A stretch of DNA of 64,000 nt from Chitinophagaceae bacterium (GTDB lineage Bacteria > Bacteroidota > Bacteroidia > Chitinophagales > Chitinophagaceae), in assembly GCA_014379345.1 (NCBI GenBank), contig JACMLY010000097.1, positions 1-64,000 of the forward strand. Direction: 5' to 3'. The translations under genes were made by a program, and so were the position numbers. The notes below the pieces were generated by a model. That model did no database searches. It saw only the letters and a list, made by a program, of their open reading frames with translations, and was not told the DNA's origin. Below, in pieces: positions 56,009 to 64,000 of this stretch (its first letter is position 1; each line of letters begins with the position of its first letter).

Positions 56009-56089
56009 ATGACACTCAAGAAAGCATTTGTTTATACCATCACTGTATTTACACTCATTTGCCTGGTCTCTTACCTGGCGCTGGCTTAG
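56009..56089 (+). CDS. Possible 26-residue membrane peptide
   Basis: ATG at 56009 opens a short frame MTLKKAFVYTITVF then TLICLVSYLALA-stop: basic start and one hydrophobic helix. It sits between operator 2 and the DinB gene, where an ArsR-controlled small protein or leader would lie. Without comparison it could be chance; I give it low confidence. Confidence 0.3.
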   Translation: MTLKKAFVYTITVFTLICLVSYLALA

Positions 56090-56201
56090 CCTGTAACAAA
56101 TGGAAAGAAGGATTCAACAGTGCGGTCCATTGTTTCTGTTGCGAAACCTTAGACAATAAAAATGTCAGTACATTCATTGATCACTTATTCAAATTTCAAA
56201 T

Positions 56202-56681
56202 ATGGAACAACAGCAAATCTTTGTACAAATGGCGTTGAATGCATGGAATACCCAGGTTCAAAAGGCCGACAAGTTTTTTGAGTCTTTAAATGACGAAGGC
56301 TTATTGAAAGAGGTTGCGCCCGGAAAAAACAGGATCATTTATTTATTGGGCCATCTCATTGCCGTGAATGATAATATAATTTCCTTATTTGGCGCAGGAG
56401 AACGGTTGTATGCACACTTTGATGAGGCATTTGTGAAAATGCCCGATAGATCAGGCCTCGATATTCCTCAACCTGCTGATCTAAGAAAGGAGTGGAAAAG
56501 ATCAAACGAAGTTTTGTCAAGCTATTTTGAGCGCATGACCGCATCCGATTGGTTCAGCAGACATACCGCCATGACTGATGAAGATCTTATTAAAGAACCA
56601 ACCAGAAATAAATTAAGTGTACTTATAAACAGAACCAATCATGTGGCATATCATTTAGGACAATTGGTATTGGCAAATTGA
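56202..56681 (+). CDS. DinB superfamily protein
   Basis: 159 residues. Metal-site His residues appear in YLLGHLIAVNDNI (about 50), and in NHVAYHLGQLVL at the C-terminus; W and F residues between helices fit the DinB/DUF664-like bundle. The pair of an ArsR regulator and a DinB-like enzyme suggests a thiol- or toxin-responsive detoxification unit, an inference from the operators and gene order. Different in sequence from the DinB protein at 5883. Confidence 0.78.
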   Translation: MEQQQIFVQMALNAWNTQVQKADKFFESLNDEGLLKEVAPGKNRIIYLLGHLIAVNDNIISLFGAGERLYAHFDEAFVKMPDRSGLDIPQPADLRKEWKRSNEVLSSYFERMTASDWFSRHTAMTDEDLIKEPTRNKLSVLINRTNHVAYHLGQLVLAN

Positions 56682-56710
56682 GAAAATGACAGACTGTGCA
56701 GATGATTTAT

Positions 56711-58030
56711 TTATTTCCTGCTCGTTTCATATGGGCCGAACACCTCTTTCACCTTGAGCGTTTCTACTGAATCATCGAGTATGATCACATAGTATGAACC
56801 CCCACCGGGAGCAACTCGTACAAGAATATGCCCCTGCTGGCTTTTATAGGATCTGTCGATCAGGGAGCCTATGACATCCTTATTTGGTTGTAGCATATTG
56901 GTTGCAAAGATATCGCGTGGGCCCTCGTACAAAAAAGGAGTTGTTGCCCGGATCAGAACTTCATGACCGGGATGGTCGGATGACCAGACCTGTTCAATCC
57001 AAACGCGCGGCCGCAGCGTTTTTACCATAAATTCATTCAAAGCATCACGGTTACCGTGATGGTCCATAGTTGCAATGTCCACCGCTCCGATGGCTTTTGC
57101 TACAGGGGTTTCCATATCCATCCAGGCTGGTTGCCCATAATTAATATTGCCCGGAATATCTCCACCGGTGTAATACCTGAAATTTCCGTAATTGATTGTT
57201 ATCACCTGGCTCAATGCGTTTTCGGTAGGAAATGTGGACTGATCATCACGGCGAAACATCGTGAATTGTTCGGTAGTTGTGGTGTCTTTGCCGGTCCAGA
57301 TGCGCCCGTTTGATTTTACATTCCGAACGAAGAAATCCCGATAGCGGCCGCTATCATACTTCATTCGTATTTGCGTGCGACTGCCGGCCTGGAGATTAGA
57401 GGTAATCAATTTTTCTTTTTCCCGCAGTTTAATAAAAGAAAAATAATTATTCATCGTCTTCCAATATCTATAAGAAGCTGGATTTGTTTTTAATCTTTCT
57501 TCGAAAGCAGGGCTTTTCATATCAACGGGATGATTGTATAAGGGATAACCACGATCAAGCAATATTTCAACAGGTATCATTTCTGCGATCCCGGTGATGC
57601 CTGTCAGCACGTAATCTGCTTTCGCAGCCCTTGGTGCCGTATTATACCAGGAACCCATATGATCTTCGTGAAAATGGGACAGGATTGCATAGTTGATGAC
57701 AGATTTTCTTTGCCTCGGCGCTACCTGCTTTATATAATGAACGATCCATTCGTATGCCCGTTTACTATCGCTTGGACGGATCACGGAATTGCGTGCTGAA
57801 TGAGTGCGTTCGTCTGATGGATCCTGTTCGCCGGCATCAAAGAGAAGGGTCGTGCCATCCGGAAAAATATAATAGGCAACATTTCCACGGCCTGTATTGA
57901 TATGATGGAGATCCAGCCATCCCTCTCTCCACGCAGGAACGGGCGCTCCTTTACCGGGCACTTGCGATCGGACGGGAAATATGGCTGAACAAAGCAGGAC
58001 GATAGCTGAGATAAACAATCTCCGTGGCAT
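56711..58030 (-). CDS. Secreted MBL-fold hydrolase
   Basis: 439 residues from ATG 58028-58030 (MPRRLFISAIVLLCSAIF, signal peptide with cut near VRSQ); an upstream ATG would add 23 residues of another hydrophobic stretch. LSHFHEDHMGSW is the metal motif (H-x-H-x-D-H), and YYTGGDIPG and MDHHGNRDAL supply later ligands, close to the ComEC/Rec2 C-terminal MBL branch. AYYIFPDGTTLLFDAG is the usual first strand pair. It lies tail-to-tail with the DinB gene. Substrate unknown, possibly a phosphodiester or nucleic acid in the periplasm. Confidence 0.82.
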   Translation of the reverse strand: MPRRLFISAIVLLCSAIFPVRSQVPGKGAPVPAWREGWLDLHHINTGRGNVAYYIFPDGTTLLFDAGEQDPSDERTHSARNSVIRPSDSKRAYEWIVHYIKQVAPRQRKSVINYAILSHFHEDHMGSWYNTAPRAAKADYVLTGITGIAEMIPVEILLDRGYPLYNHPVDMKSPAFEERLKTNPASYRYWKTMNNYFSFIKLREKEKLITSNLQAGSRTQIRMKYDSGRYRDFFVRNVKSNGRIWTGKDTTTTEQFTMFRRDDQSTFPTENALSQVITINYGNFRYYTGGDIPGNINYGQPAWMDMETPVAKAIGAVDIATMDHHGNRDALNEFMVKTLRPRVWIEQVWSSDHPGHEVLIRATTPFLYEGPRDIFATNMLQPNKDVIGSLIDRSYKSQQGHILVRVAPGGGSYYVIILDDSVETLKVKEVFGPYETSRK

Positions 58031-58212
58031 GGAAATAAATATAGGTGAAAATAGGAAATTTGATAGCAGGAATAAGCACAGGGTAAATATTACAGTCATA
58101 ATACAAAAACGGTTGCATTATTTCTTTCATCTTCAGTTTTCTGGAAATATAAGCGCAGAAGTAACTTCAAATATGATTAGTTGTAAATTACTGGTGATTC
58201 AAAACTTCTGTC

Positions 58213-59373
58213 ATGTTACTCATTTTTTTTGCTTTCCGGATTTTATTTACATGGGATTCTCCCGGAAGATCCAATTTTGAAGCGCAAACTATCGATACCA
58301 GTTTGTCCATTGGCTACGGAATTGCGCTGGGGGATATCGATGGAGATAGGAAGCCGGATATTCTGGTAGCAGATAAAAAACAATTTGTCTGGTACAGAAA
58401 CGGCGACTGGAAAAAATTTGTGATGATCGAAAATCTCACCGTCAGTGATAATGTGTGTATCGCTGCTGAGGATATAAACGGTGATGGCAAAGTGGAAGTA
58501 GCAGTGGGCGCGCAGTGGAATCCTTCCGAAACAAAAGACGAAAAAAAATCGGGCTCTGTACATTTCCTTGTCCGCCCCGGGGATCCCACAAAAACCTGGA
58601 TGGCTATACAATTATATCATGAGCCAACCATTCACAGGATGAGATGGGTTCGGGCGTCGGGCGGAGCATACTATCTGGTCGTATTACCACTTCATGGAAA
58701 AGATAACCGGGAGGGGATGGGTGCAGCGGTTAATATGATTGTATTCAAGTACCCCGATCTTCTTCACAGATCGGACCCGGCTTATCTTATAAACACAGAG
58801 ATGCATCTCACGCATAATTTAGAAATTGTAAGATCCGAAGGCCCGGCAAAGCGGCTTATTTATATTGCCGGTAAAGAAGGCATCGGTTTTATTGATATCG
58901 ATTTTAAGAGGAATTCAAAAGCATTGGACCTAAAAATGCGGAATAGCCAGGCTGCCGGGGAAGTTCGGGCAGGCCGGGCAGTTGATGACAAGGACTATGT
59001 CGCTGCCATCGAACCCATGCACGGGAATAAATTAGTTGTGTACACGGCTGACGGACAAAACAGGATGGTTGTGGACAGCAGTATGAATGAAGGGCATGCC
59101 CTGGCTACAGCTGATTTTTCAGGTCGGGGAGATGTACAGGTGGTTGCCGGTTGGAGAAGACCTGATAAAGATGGAAAAGTGGGGATCAGGTTGTATAGCA
59201 GAAAAAAAAATTCGGCAACGGCGTGGGAACAACAATGGATAGACGAAAATGGTATGGCCTGCGAAGACCTGCAGGTAATGGACCTAAACGGTGATGGCAG
59301 ACTGGATATTATTGCTTCGGGAAGGGCAACCCATAACCTGAAAATATATTGGAATATTTCCCGGTCGAAGTAA
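58213..59373 (+). CDS. VCBS/FG-GAP repeat propeller protein
   Basis: 386 residues. Three calcium-loop repeats are clear: GDIDGDRKPDILVAD (about 40), EDINGDGKVEVAVG (about 84) and DLNGDGRLDIIASG near the C-terminus, each D-x-[DN]-G-D-G. The first 15 residues are hydrophobic (MLLIFFAFRILFTW), probably a signal peptide. It resembles extracellular propeller domains of FG-GAP proteins; no enzyme motif. Followed by a Bacteroidota-type hairpin and a convergent gene. Confidence 0.82.
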   Translation: MLLIFFAFRILFTWDSPGRSNFEAQTIDTSLSIGYGIALGDIDGDRKPDILVADKKQFVWYRNGDWKKFVMIENLTVSDNVCIAAEDINGDGKVEVAVGAQWNPSETKDEKKSGSVHFLVRPGDPTKTWMAIQLYHEPTIHRMRWVRASGGAYYLVVLPLHGKDNREGMGAAVNMIVFKYPDLLHRSDPAYLINTEMHLTHNLEIVRSEGPAKRLIYIAGKEGIGFIDIDFKRNSKALDLKMRNSQAAGEVRAGRAVDDKDYVAAIEPMHGNKLVVYTADGQNRMVVDSSMNEGHALATADFSGRGDVQVVAGWRRPDKDGKVGIRLYSRKKNSATAWEQQWIDENGMACEDLQVMDLNGDGRLDIIASGRATHNLKIYWNISRSK

Positions 59374-59434
59374 TTGTTGGTGTTGTATATACGATTAGAG
59401 TTTGAGCATGGATTCAGAATACAGTATTCAGAAA

Positions 59435-59472
59435 GCCTCCTCTCCTTTGGAGAGGGGGGTTGGGGGTGAGGT
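59435..59472. repeat. Hairpin repeat, family H (CCTCTCC...GGAGAGG)
   Basis: CCTCTCC-TTT-GGAGAGG is a perfect 7-bp stem (59439-59455) followed by GGGTTGGGGGTGAGG. This wording is a very common intergenic repeat in Bacteroidota genomes in my experience. It lies between two convergent genes, so it may work as a bidirectional terminator. Confidence 0.6.
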
Positions 59473-59479
59473 CAAAAAG

Positions 59480-60460
59480 CTATTTCTGGCTGATCACTTC
59501 TTCTGCTGATCTCTGTAATTCTTCATAATCTTCATTTTCATATTTTTCATCTTTTGCAGCGGGAAGTAAAGATTCCAGGGCATCTTCTGAGGTTAGAGGA
59601 TCTTCATCAACACTTTCCAATCCTCGAAGCGAAGACAACTTCGGCGCAGCGTCAACAGGTATATATTTTTCTGCCTGTACACCTTTGATTACTTTTTCCC
59701 ATTCGAATGCCTGGCCAATATCCCATTTGCCATCTTTCCTGTAGTTTATATGAGAAACAATTCCTTTAAACTTCAAAACCTCCGGAGTAGTTACATATCG
59801 CAATTGGTCAGGCAGGAAATTCCTGGGAATTTTATATTGAGTGGTAAGGTATCGAAGTAATACGATGAGGCTATTGTATTGCTGGGGAGTATGCGACGCG
59901 TAATAGCGCTGATTGCGAAAAGGCGTTTCCAGCTTTTTATAAGCGTGTGTATCCGCTAGTGAACAATATACATCCACAGGTCCGGGTTTACCCGCTTTAT
60001 CTTTTTGTCTTGAATAATACGTTTCAAGATTTCCACTTACCTCGGATAGGTAACCGTAGTTAGAAAGTTCAATGCCGATACTGCTTTTGTCTTCGGCATT
60101 GCCAGTTCCTTCATTGCCCACGCCTTTGCCCAGATGTCCCGACCAGTATTTTGAAGAGAACAGCTGATAAATAGTGCCATCTCTTCCTATTACAAATGCA
60201 ACGGACACATGGTAATCATTTCTTGTTAATGCGCCCAGGTCGGAACGAATATTACCCGCAGTAAAGTGAAGAACAATGCGCTGCTTGGGATGTTCAACCT
60301 TGTAATAGTATCCCTCACGTCCATTAGGTACGCAAAGAAAGCCCTCCAGTTTGATGTCCTCGCCCGGTACGGGCACTGCTATTTTTGTGAGCGTGTATTC
60401 CCCGCCATTGCCCGTGTTTCTTACTTTTTCCTCCATTGCAATTATATTCTCATGTCGCAT
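59480..60460 (-). CDS. N-acetylmuramoyl-L-alanine amidase-like protein without export signal
   Basis: 326 residues. RIVLHFTAGN (His65) is the first zinc ligand region of the amidase_2/PGRP fold; IGRDGTIYQLF, SIGIELSNYGYL and SHINYRKDGKWDIGQAFEW (second His and the K-x-D-I/P-G corner) follow in the right order. The N-terminus (MRHENIIAMEEKVRN) is charged and has no signal peptide, so it is cytosolic unless exported in another way. The last 60 residues are acidic (SVDEDPLTSEDALESLL, NEDYEELQRSAEE), unlike usual amidases. The gene follows the TPR-trypsin gene on the same strand after 190 nt. Phage lysin descent is possible, but no phage genes are near. Confidence 0.75.
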   Translation of the reverse strand: MRHENIIAMEEKVRNTGNGGEYTLTKIAVPVPGEDIKLEGFLCVPNGREGYYYKVEHPKQRIVLHFTAGNIRSDLGALTRNDYHVSVAFVIGRDGTIYQLFSSKYWSGHLGKGVGNEGTGNAEDKSSIGIELSNYGYLSEVSGNLETYYSRQKDKAGKPGPVDVYCSLADTHAYKKLETPFRNQRYYASHTPQQYNSLIVLLRYLTTQYKIPRNFLPDQLRYVTTPEVLKFKGIVSHINYRKDGKWDIGQAFEWEKVIKGVQAEKYIPVDAAPKLSSLRGLESVDEDPLTSEDALESLLPAAKDEKYENEDYEELQRSAEEVISQK

Positions 60461-60649
60461 AAAATGTTTTTTAGATATGTTGGTTATTAAATTATTTCAG
60501 AGATTTATTATATTGATCGATACGGATTGTAATAGCCGATATCAAATTCCTAAATCATCCTCCATGGGGAACAAAATTGATCAACCGGTAAATCCGCTTA
60601 TGCCGGTAGGTCTCAACGATTAAAAGCTGAATTGCTTCTGAACCTAAAT

Positions 60650-62380
60650 TTATAATACTTCTTTCAATTTATTTTTTATGGATTGAATCCAGATCCCCTC
60701 ATTGGCTTCGTACACGCCCTCTTTACCATTGAGTCTGGGCATGTCCGTTCGTCCGGCATGATGGAGACCGATCAGGTCCCAGTTTGCATTAAATACCGGG
60801 CTGCCCGAACTGCCGCCCACTGTTGGTGTTCTGTAGTGTAATTTATGATCATCATAATCTAAAAGCAGGTTATCCTGGAAAGAAAACTGCAAAGTGCCGC
60901 CTGCAGGATGACCGATAATATATACCCGTTGCGGCGAGTTTTGAGATGCATCCATCGCAGGCAGGCCAGGTGCAACAGAATATAATTCTATACTCTTTAT
61001 CAGTTCATTCAGGCTTGTTAAATTCTCGGCATTAAATCGAAGAATTGTCGTATCCAATTCATGACTCGGGGAAGACCAGATGATTTCCGAAGCAGAGAAT
61101 TTTTTATCCCTGGACAGCACTTCAAAAATGATCACGGCATCAAATGGCGTTAAAGAATTTCCTGCTCCTTCTGCATTCACCACATGAGCATTGGTGATCA
61201 GTACAAGCTCCTCCGCCAGTTTTTCATGCAGGGATTTGCCCGGCAATAAAAACCCGGTTCCAAAACCTTTTGAAGAATCCCTTCCTATCCTGGCAACGGA
61301 GTTTCCTCTTTGGATTGCATTTGTCATCCATATATATGTATTGTAACTATCCGGTCCGAAGACTTTTTCAAGTCCTTTGTTCGATGCTTTTAGTGCATTG
61401 TTCTCTCCCGGTTCACTTAATAAATTTTTATAAGCGGCAGTCGTTGTTTGCTCCGATGTGTTTTGAAGTTTTAATTCTTCCACGTTCATCAATACATTCC
61501 CTCCCTCTTTCCGTAGTAATTCTGCCCGCATGAGTGGCAGCACCAATTTGCCAGTGGTCGAATTCATATCGAGTTGCCATACCTCGGTTAGTTGTCGCAA
61601 AGTGCTGCTAAGTTCAAAAGCATCAACAGCCGGCTCTTTCACATAACCGCTTAGCCATTTTACGGCTTCTTCGGGCCTGTTCAAGGCGACACAGGCTTCA
61701 GCTGCAATGGCGAAATCCCATGCGTCTACCTGTTGCTCGGTATCTGCATATTTTTCATTCACGACTGCAAAGATTTTTTCAGCCAATGCGTTTGGTTCAG
61801 GATAGCCTCTCAATTCCACGCCATCTTTTTTTGCCTTATGCAGCAATGCCAATACATTAATGCCATGCCACAGGCTTGTCTGTTCGTTATTGCGATACAC
61901 CTCATAGTAGGCACGGAGTGAATTTTCAAGGTATCTGATATTTTGTTGATTGGCCGGCGCGTTCGCATTGATGTATAGCTGCTTATAAACTCTGCCTACT
62001 AAACCCTGGCATTCCTTATATTCCTTTAATGCTATTTTATCTGCACCCGGTTTGTTCGTATCCGCACTCAACAACTGTAAAATACAGAGCGCCGCTGTAT
62101 AATGACCACTATCAATCAGCGACTGCGCATATTGACGACGAATGCGGTGTGAATTTCTGCCTGTTTGCAGTAAGGCATCCGCCACCTTTTGCACAACCGT
62201 GAACATTCTTTTATCTCTTAGATTTTTAAGGATTTTTTCACCATCGGCAGTGGAAAATTCATCCTGTGTATGGTAGAGAAAAGCAATGAGTTCGTCACAC
62301 ATGTCACTGGCTGCCTGCAGATCAAAAGCAGCCAGCTTTTCTACAAGCTCCGGAAGAAATACTCGCGTGTTGATCGGCAT
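60650..62380 (-). CDS. TPR (TRAF-binding/DUF4071-like)-trypsin-like protease fusion
   Basis: 576 residues, no signal peptide or membrane segment. Residues 1-300 are helical repeats: ECQGLVGRVYKQLYINANAP, SLRAYYEVYRNNEQTSLWHGI and AEACVALNRPEEAVKWLSGY; the pattern G-x-x-G-R-x-Y-K-x-L then Y-x-x-Y ... GIN resembles the DUF4071 (MAP3K TRAF-binding/TPR-S) domain. Residues about 365-576 are a trypsin-like serine protease: His399 (ITNAHVV), Asp443 (ELDTTILRF), Ser527 (GGSSGSPVF). In bacteria such cytosolic TPR-trypsin proteins are linked with conflict systems. The neighbour is a cytosolic amidase. I infer a protease switched on by a partner. Confidence 0.8.
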   Translation of the reverse strand: MPINTRVFLPELVEKLAAFDLQAASDMCDELIAFLYHTQDEFSTADGEKILKNLRDKRMFTVVQKVADALLQTGRNSHRIRRQYAQSLIDSGHYTAALCILQLLSADTNKPGADKIALKEYKECQGLVGRVYKQLYINANAPANQQNIRYLENSLRAYYEVYRNNEQTSLWHGINVLALLHKAKKDGVELRGYPEPNALAEKIFAVVNEKYADTEQQVDAWDFAIAAEACVALNRPEEAVKWLSGYVKEPAVDAFELSSTLRQLTEVWQLDMNSTTGKLVLPLMRAELLRKEGGNVLMNVEELKLQNTSEQTTTAAYKNLLSEPGENNALKASNKGLEKVFGPDSYNTYIWMTNAIQRGNSVARIGRDSSKGFGTGFLLPGKSLHEKLAEELVLITNAHVVNAEGAGNSLTPFDAVIIFEVLSRDKKFSASEIIWSSPSHELDTTILRFNAENLTSLNELIKSIELYSVAPGLPAMDASQNSPQRVYIIGHPAGGTLQFSFQDNLLLDYDDHKLHYRTPTVGGSSGSPVFNANWDLIGLHHAGRTDMPRLNGKEGVYEANEGIWIQSIKNKLKEVL

Positions 62381-62616
62381 AACAGATATTATGATTTAAT
62401 CAATTTAAAATCTTCCCGGTGTTCCATTCCTCATATGAATCCGAAAAGAAACTTACTACTTTTTCCTTAACCTGATCGCGATAGGGGAAACTTTAATAAT
62501 ATCAGTGGTGAACGGTTTAATTTTATGCATTCAGCTGCTTAGTGAGCGCCATTTATTCTTCAAATTGATATCTTGCTATAATAATGTGACTCTAAACATT
62601 AAACATCCGATAAATA

Positions 62617-63390
62617 ATGAAACCAATCGTGCTGCTAACAGTCATATCGTTCTCCGCAACGCTCCTCAATGCCCAGCACGATATGGGTTTGAAAGCGATA
62701 ATACGGGGAGATACGACGCAGAAGAAAGTGGCTTTGGTATTTACCGGTGATGAATTTGCAGATGGAGGCCAGTTCATTCAATCCGGTTTGCGGAAAGAAA
62801 AAATTAAAGCTTCTTTTTTTCTAACCGGGAACTTTTACCGGAATAAAAATTTCAAAAAACTTATTCTGGGATTGATCTCCGGCGGTCATTACCTGGGTTC
62901 ACATTCAGACAAACATTTGCTTTATTGCGATTGGATAAAAAGAGATAGTTTATTAGTAACTAAAAATGAATTTGAAACCGATCTGCGCCAATCATATAAA
63001 GAACTAGACCGGTTTGGGATTTCTACCCGGCAGGCCGTTTATTTTCTTCCACCATATGAATGGTACAATGATTCCATTGTTTCGTGGACGCATCAATCGG
63101 GGCTGCAGCTTGTTAATTTTACGCCAGGTACACGCAGTACCGCGGATTATACCTATCCCGAAATGGCCTCACGGTATGTGGATAGCAAATCGATCTATCA
63201 ATCAATAATTGATCACGAGAAGAAATCAGTCGCAGGATTAAACGGTTTTATCCTGTTAGTTCATATCGGAACCGATCCCAGGCGAAAAGACAAGTTTTAT
63301 CGCAGTTTGCCGCGACTTATTAAAGAATTAAAAAATAAAGGATATCAATTTGTGAAAATAAATGAGTTGCTCAGTCATCATCCTGGTTAG
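62617..63390 (+). CDS. Polysaccharide deacetylase family protein (NodB fold)
   Basis: 257 residues, secreted (signal peptide ending LLNAQHD). FTGDEFADGG stands where TFDDGP is usual; SHSDKHLLY gives the second metal His pair (H-S-x-x-H), and LPPYEWYN the third motif. The NodB barrel removes acetyl groups from GlcNAc polymers or other acyl sugars. It is divergent from the TPR-trypsin gene. The unusual first motif (GDE in place of DDG) occurs in a Bacteroidota branch of the family. Substrate unknown. Confidence 0.8.
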   Translation: MKPIVLLTVISFSATLLNAQHDMGLKAIIRGDTTQKKVALVFTGDEFADGGQFIQSGLRKEKIKASFFLTGNFYRNKNFKKLILGLISGGHYLGSHSDKHLLYCDWIKRDSLLVTKNEFETDLRQSYKELDRFGISTRQAVYFLPPYEWYNDSIVSWTHQSGLQLVNFTPGTRSTADYTYPEMASRYVDSKSIYQSIIDHEKKSVAGLNGFILLVHIGTDPRRKDKFYRSLPRLIKELKNKGYQFVKINELLSHHPG

Positions 63391-63561
63391 CAGAAGCATT
63401 TATACAAAGACCTTATGAGCTCTTGAATATCCTTTCTTATCGTACCGGTTTTTTAAGGTTAATTGTAATACCTATAACCGATTAAAAATAATTTCGGGGA
63501 TGATGAAAACTATTCTGCCTTTTATTTTCTGCAATTATCAATCTAGAAGAAACGACAATTA

Positions 63562-64000
63562 TTAACGTTGAGAAACAGTATTGATTAATGTACCAATTCC
63601 ATCGATAGAGATTTCTACCTCGTCTCCCGGCTCCAAAGTAAAATGATCCGGCGGTACAATACCCGTTCCGGTCATAAGAAAAACACCAAATGGAAAAGAG
63701 GTCTCCCTGAAAAGGTATTCCACCAGCTCCGTATGAATCCGCTTCATGCGGTTAATAGAAATTGTGCCTGAAAATGCAGATTCATTTTTGCGGATAATAT
63801 TCAAACGGATCATTGTATCGGCTTCAATCGGTTTGCCGGGTACATAAATACAGGGACCGATCGATGCCGAGGCATCATACGACTTTGCCTGCGGCAGGTA
63901 TAGCGGATTTTCTCCTTCTATATCGCGCGAACTCATATCATTTCCAATTGTATATCCTTCGATGCTGCCTTCTGATGAAATAAAAAGGGTAAGCTCCGGT
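63562..64000 (-). CDS. Fumarylacetoacetate hydrolase family protein, C-terminal part (cut)
   Basis: The reverse strand reads, from the window edge, IEGYTIGNDMSSRDIEGENP then LYLPQAKSYDASASIGPCIY, GVFLMTGTGIVPPDHFTLEPGD and VEISIDGIGTL. YTIGND-S-S-R-D and GTG-I-x-P-x-x-F-x-L-x-x-GD are the marks of the FAH/2-oxohept-3-ene-dioate hydratase fold with its Asp/Glu metal site. Probably a catechol or sugar-acid (2-keto-3-deoxy) breakdown enzyme. The N-terminal half lies beyond the window; an internal Met is not the start. Confidence 0.85.
   Translation of the reverse strand, partial: PELTLFISSEGSIEGYTIGNDMSSRDIEGENPLYLPQAKSYDASASIGPCIYVPGKPIEADTMIRLNIIRKNESAFSGTISINRMKRIHTELVEYLFRETSFPFGVFLMTGTGIVPPDHFTLEPGDEVEISIDGIGTLINTVSQR

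Overview
The window is chromosomal DNA of a member of the Bacteroidota, most likely family Chitinophagaceae. Base composition is moderate (roughly 40-45% G+C by eye). The evidence is a type IX secretion (T9SS) C-terminal sorting domain, an outer-membrane beta-barrel receptor of the CarboxypepD_reg/OMP_b-brl type, a DUF2723 (GT117-like) membrane protein, many lipoproteins, TAnnTTTG-type promoter boxes and few Shine-Dalgarno sequences. I found no rRNA, tRNA, CRISPR array, phage or recognisable insertion sequence. Genes at both window ends are cut (DUF92 membrane protein on the left, fumarylacetoacetate hydrolase family protein on the right).

Layout. 0-6.4 kb: SMP-30-like protein, a frameshifted GxxExxY gene between hairpin repeats, alpha/beta hydrolase, propeller lipoprotein running into a DoxX remnant, two membrane proteins and a DinB protein. 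6.7-12.5 kb: the ImuA-ImuB-DnaE2 translesion mutasome. 12.5-17 kb: ankyrin protein and DUF2723 protein. 17.3-25.3 kb: an eight-gene catabolic island in two minus-strand operons (SIS protein, MetE-like methyltransferase, NagB-like deaminase, UlaG-like MBL hydrolase; and SDR, ROK kinase, Rieske oxygenase) around a plus-strand MFS transporter. Its makeup suggests use of an amino sugar, perhaps an N-methylated one, because the Rieske enzyme has the Glu-type bridge known from quaternary-ammonium oxygenases. 25.5-38.9 kb: PQQ-type sugar dehydrogenase lipoprotein, outer-membrane receptor, serine hydrolase, PadR plus membrane partner, NamZ-like muramidase, Tat-exported D-2-hydroxyacid dehydrogenase, small enzymes, a metalloprotease lipoprotein. 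39-46.8 kb: GH78 rhamnosidase, PAS histidine kinase, Tat-exported Gfo/Idh protein, gene remnants, SnoaL-like lipoprotein. 47-59.4 kb: TPR membrane protein, Gly-rich T9SS cargo, YjbR, UvrA2-like ATPase, phosphodiesterase-like protein, ArsR regulator with two matching operators, DinB protein, secreted MBL hydrolase, VCBS protein. 59.5-64 kb: a signal-less peptidoglycan-amidase-like protein and a signal-less TPR-trypsin fusion (a possible conflict system), polysaccharide deacetylase, FAH fragment.

Two genome-scale themes stand out. First, intergenic regions carry several families of imperfect hairpin repeats whose arms are built from degenerate 7-10 nt units; copies recur up to 33 kb apart, two supply the last codons of neighbouring genes, and two flank the broken GxxExxY gene. 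Second, there are several decaying gene remnants (GxxExxY, DoxX, SRPBCC, VOC), so this looks like a slowly eroding accessory region. All functional calls rest on motifs read by eye; no database search was run.
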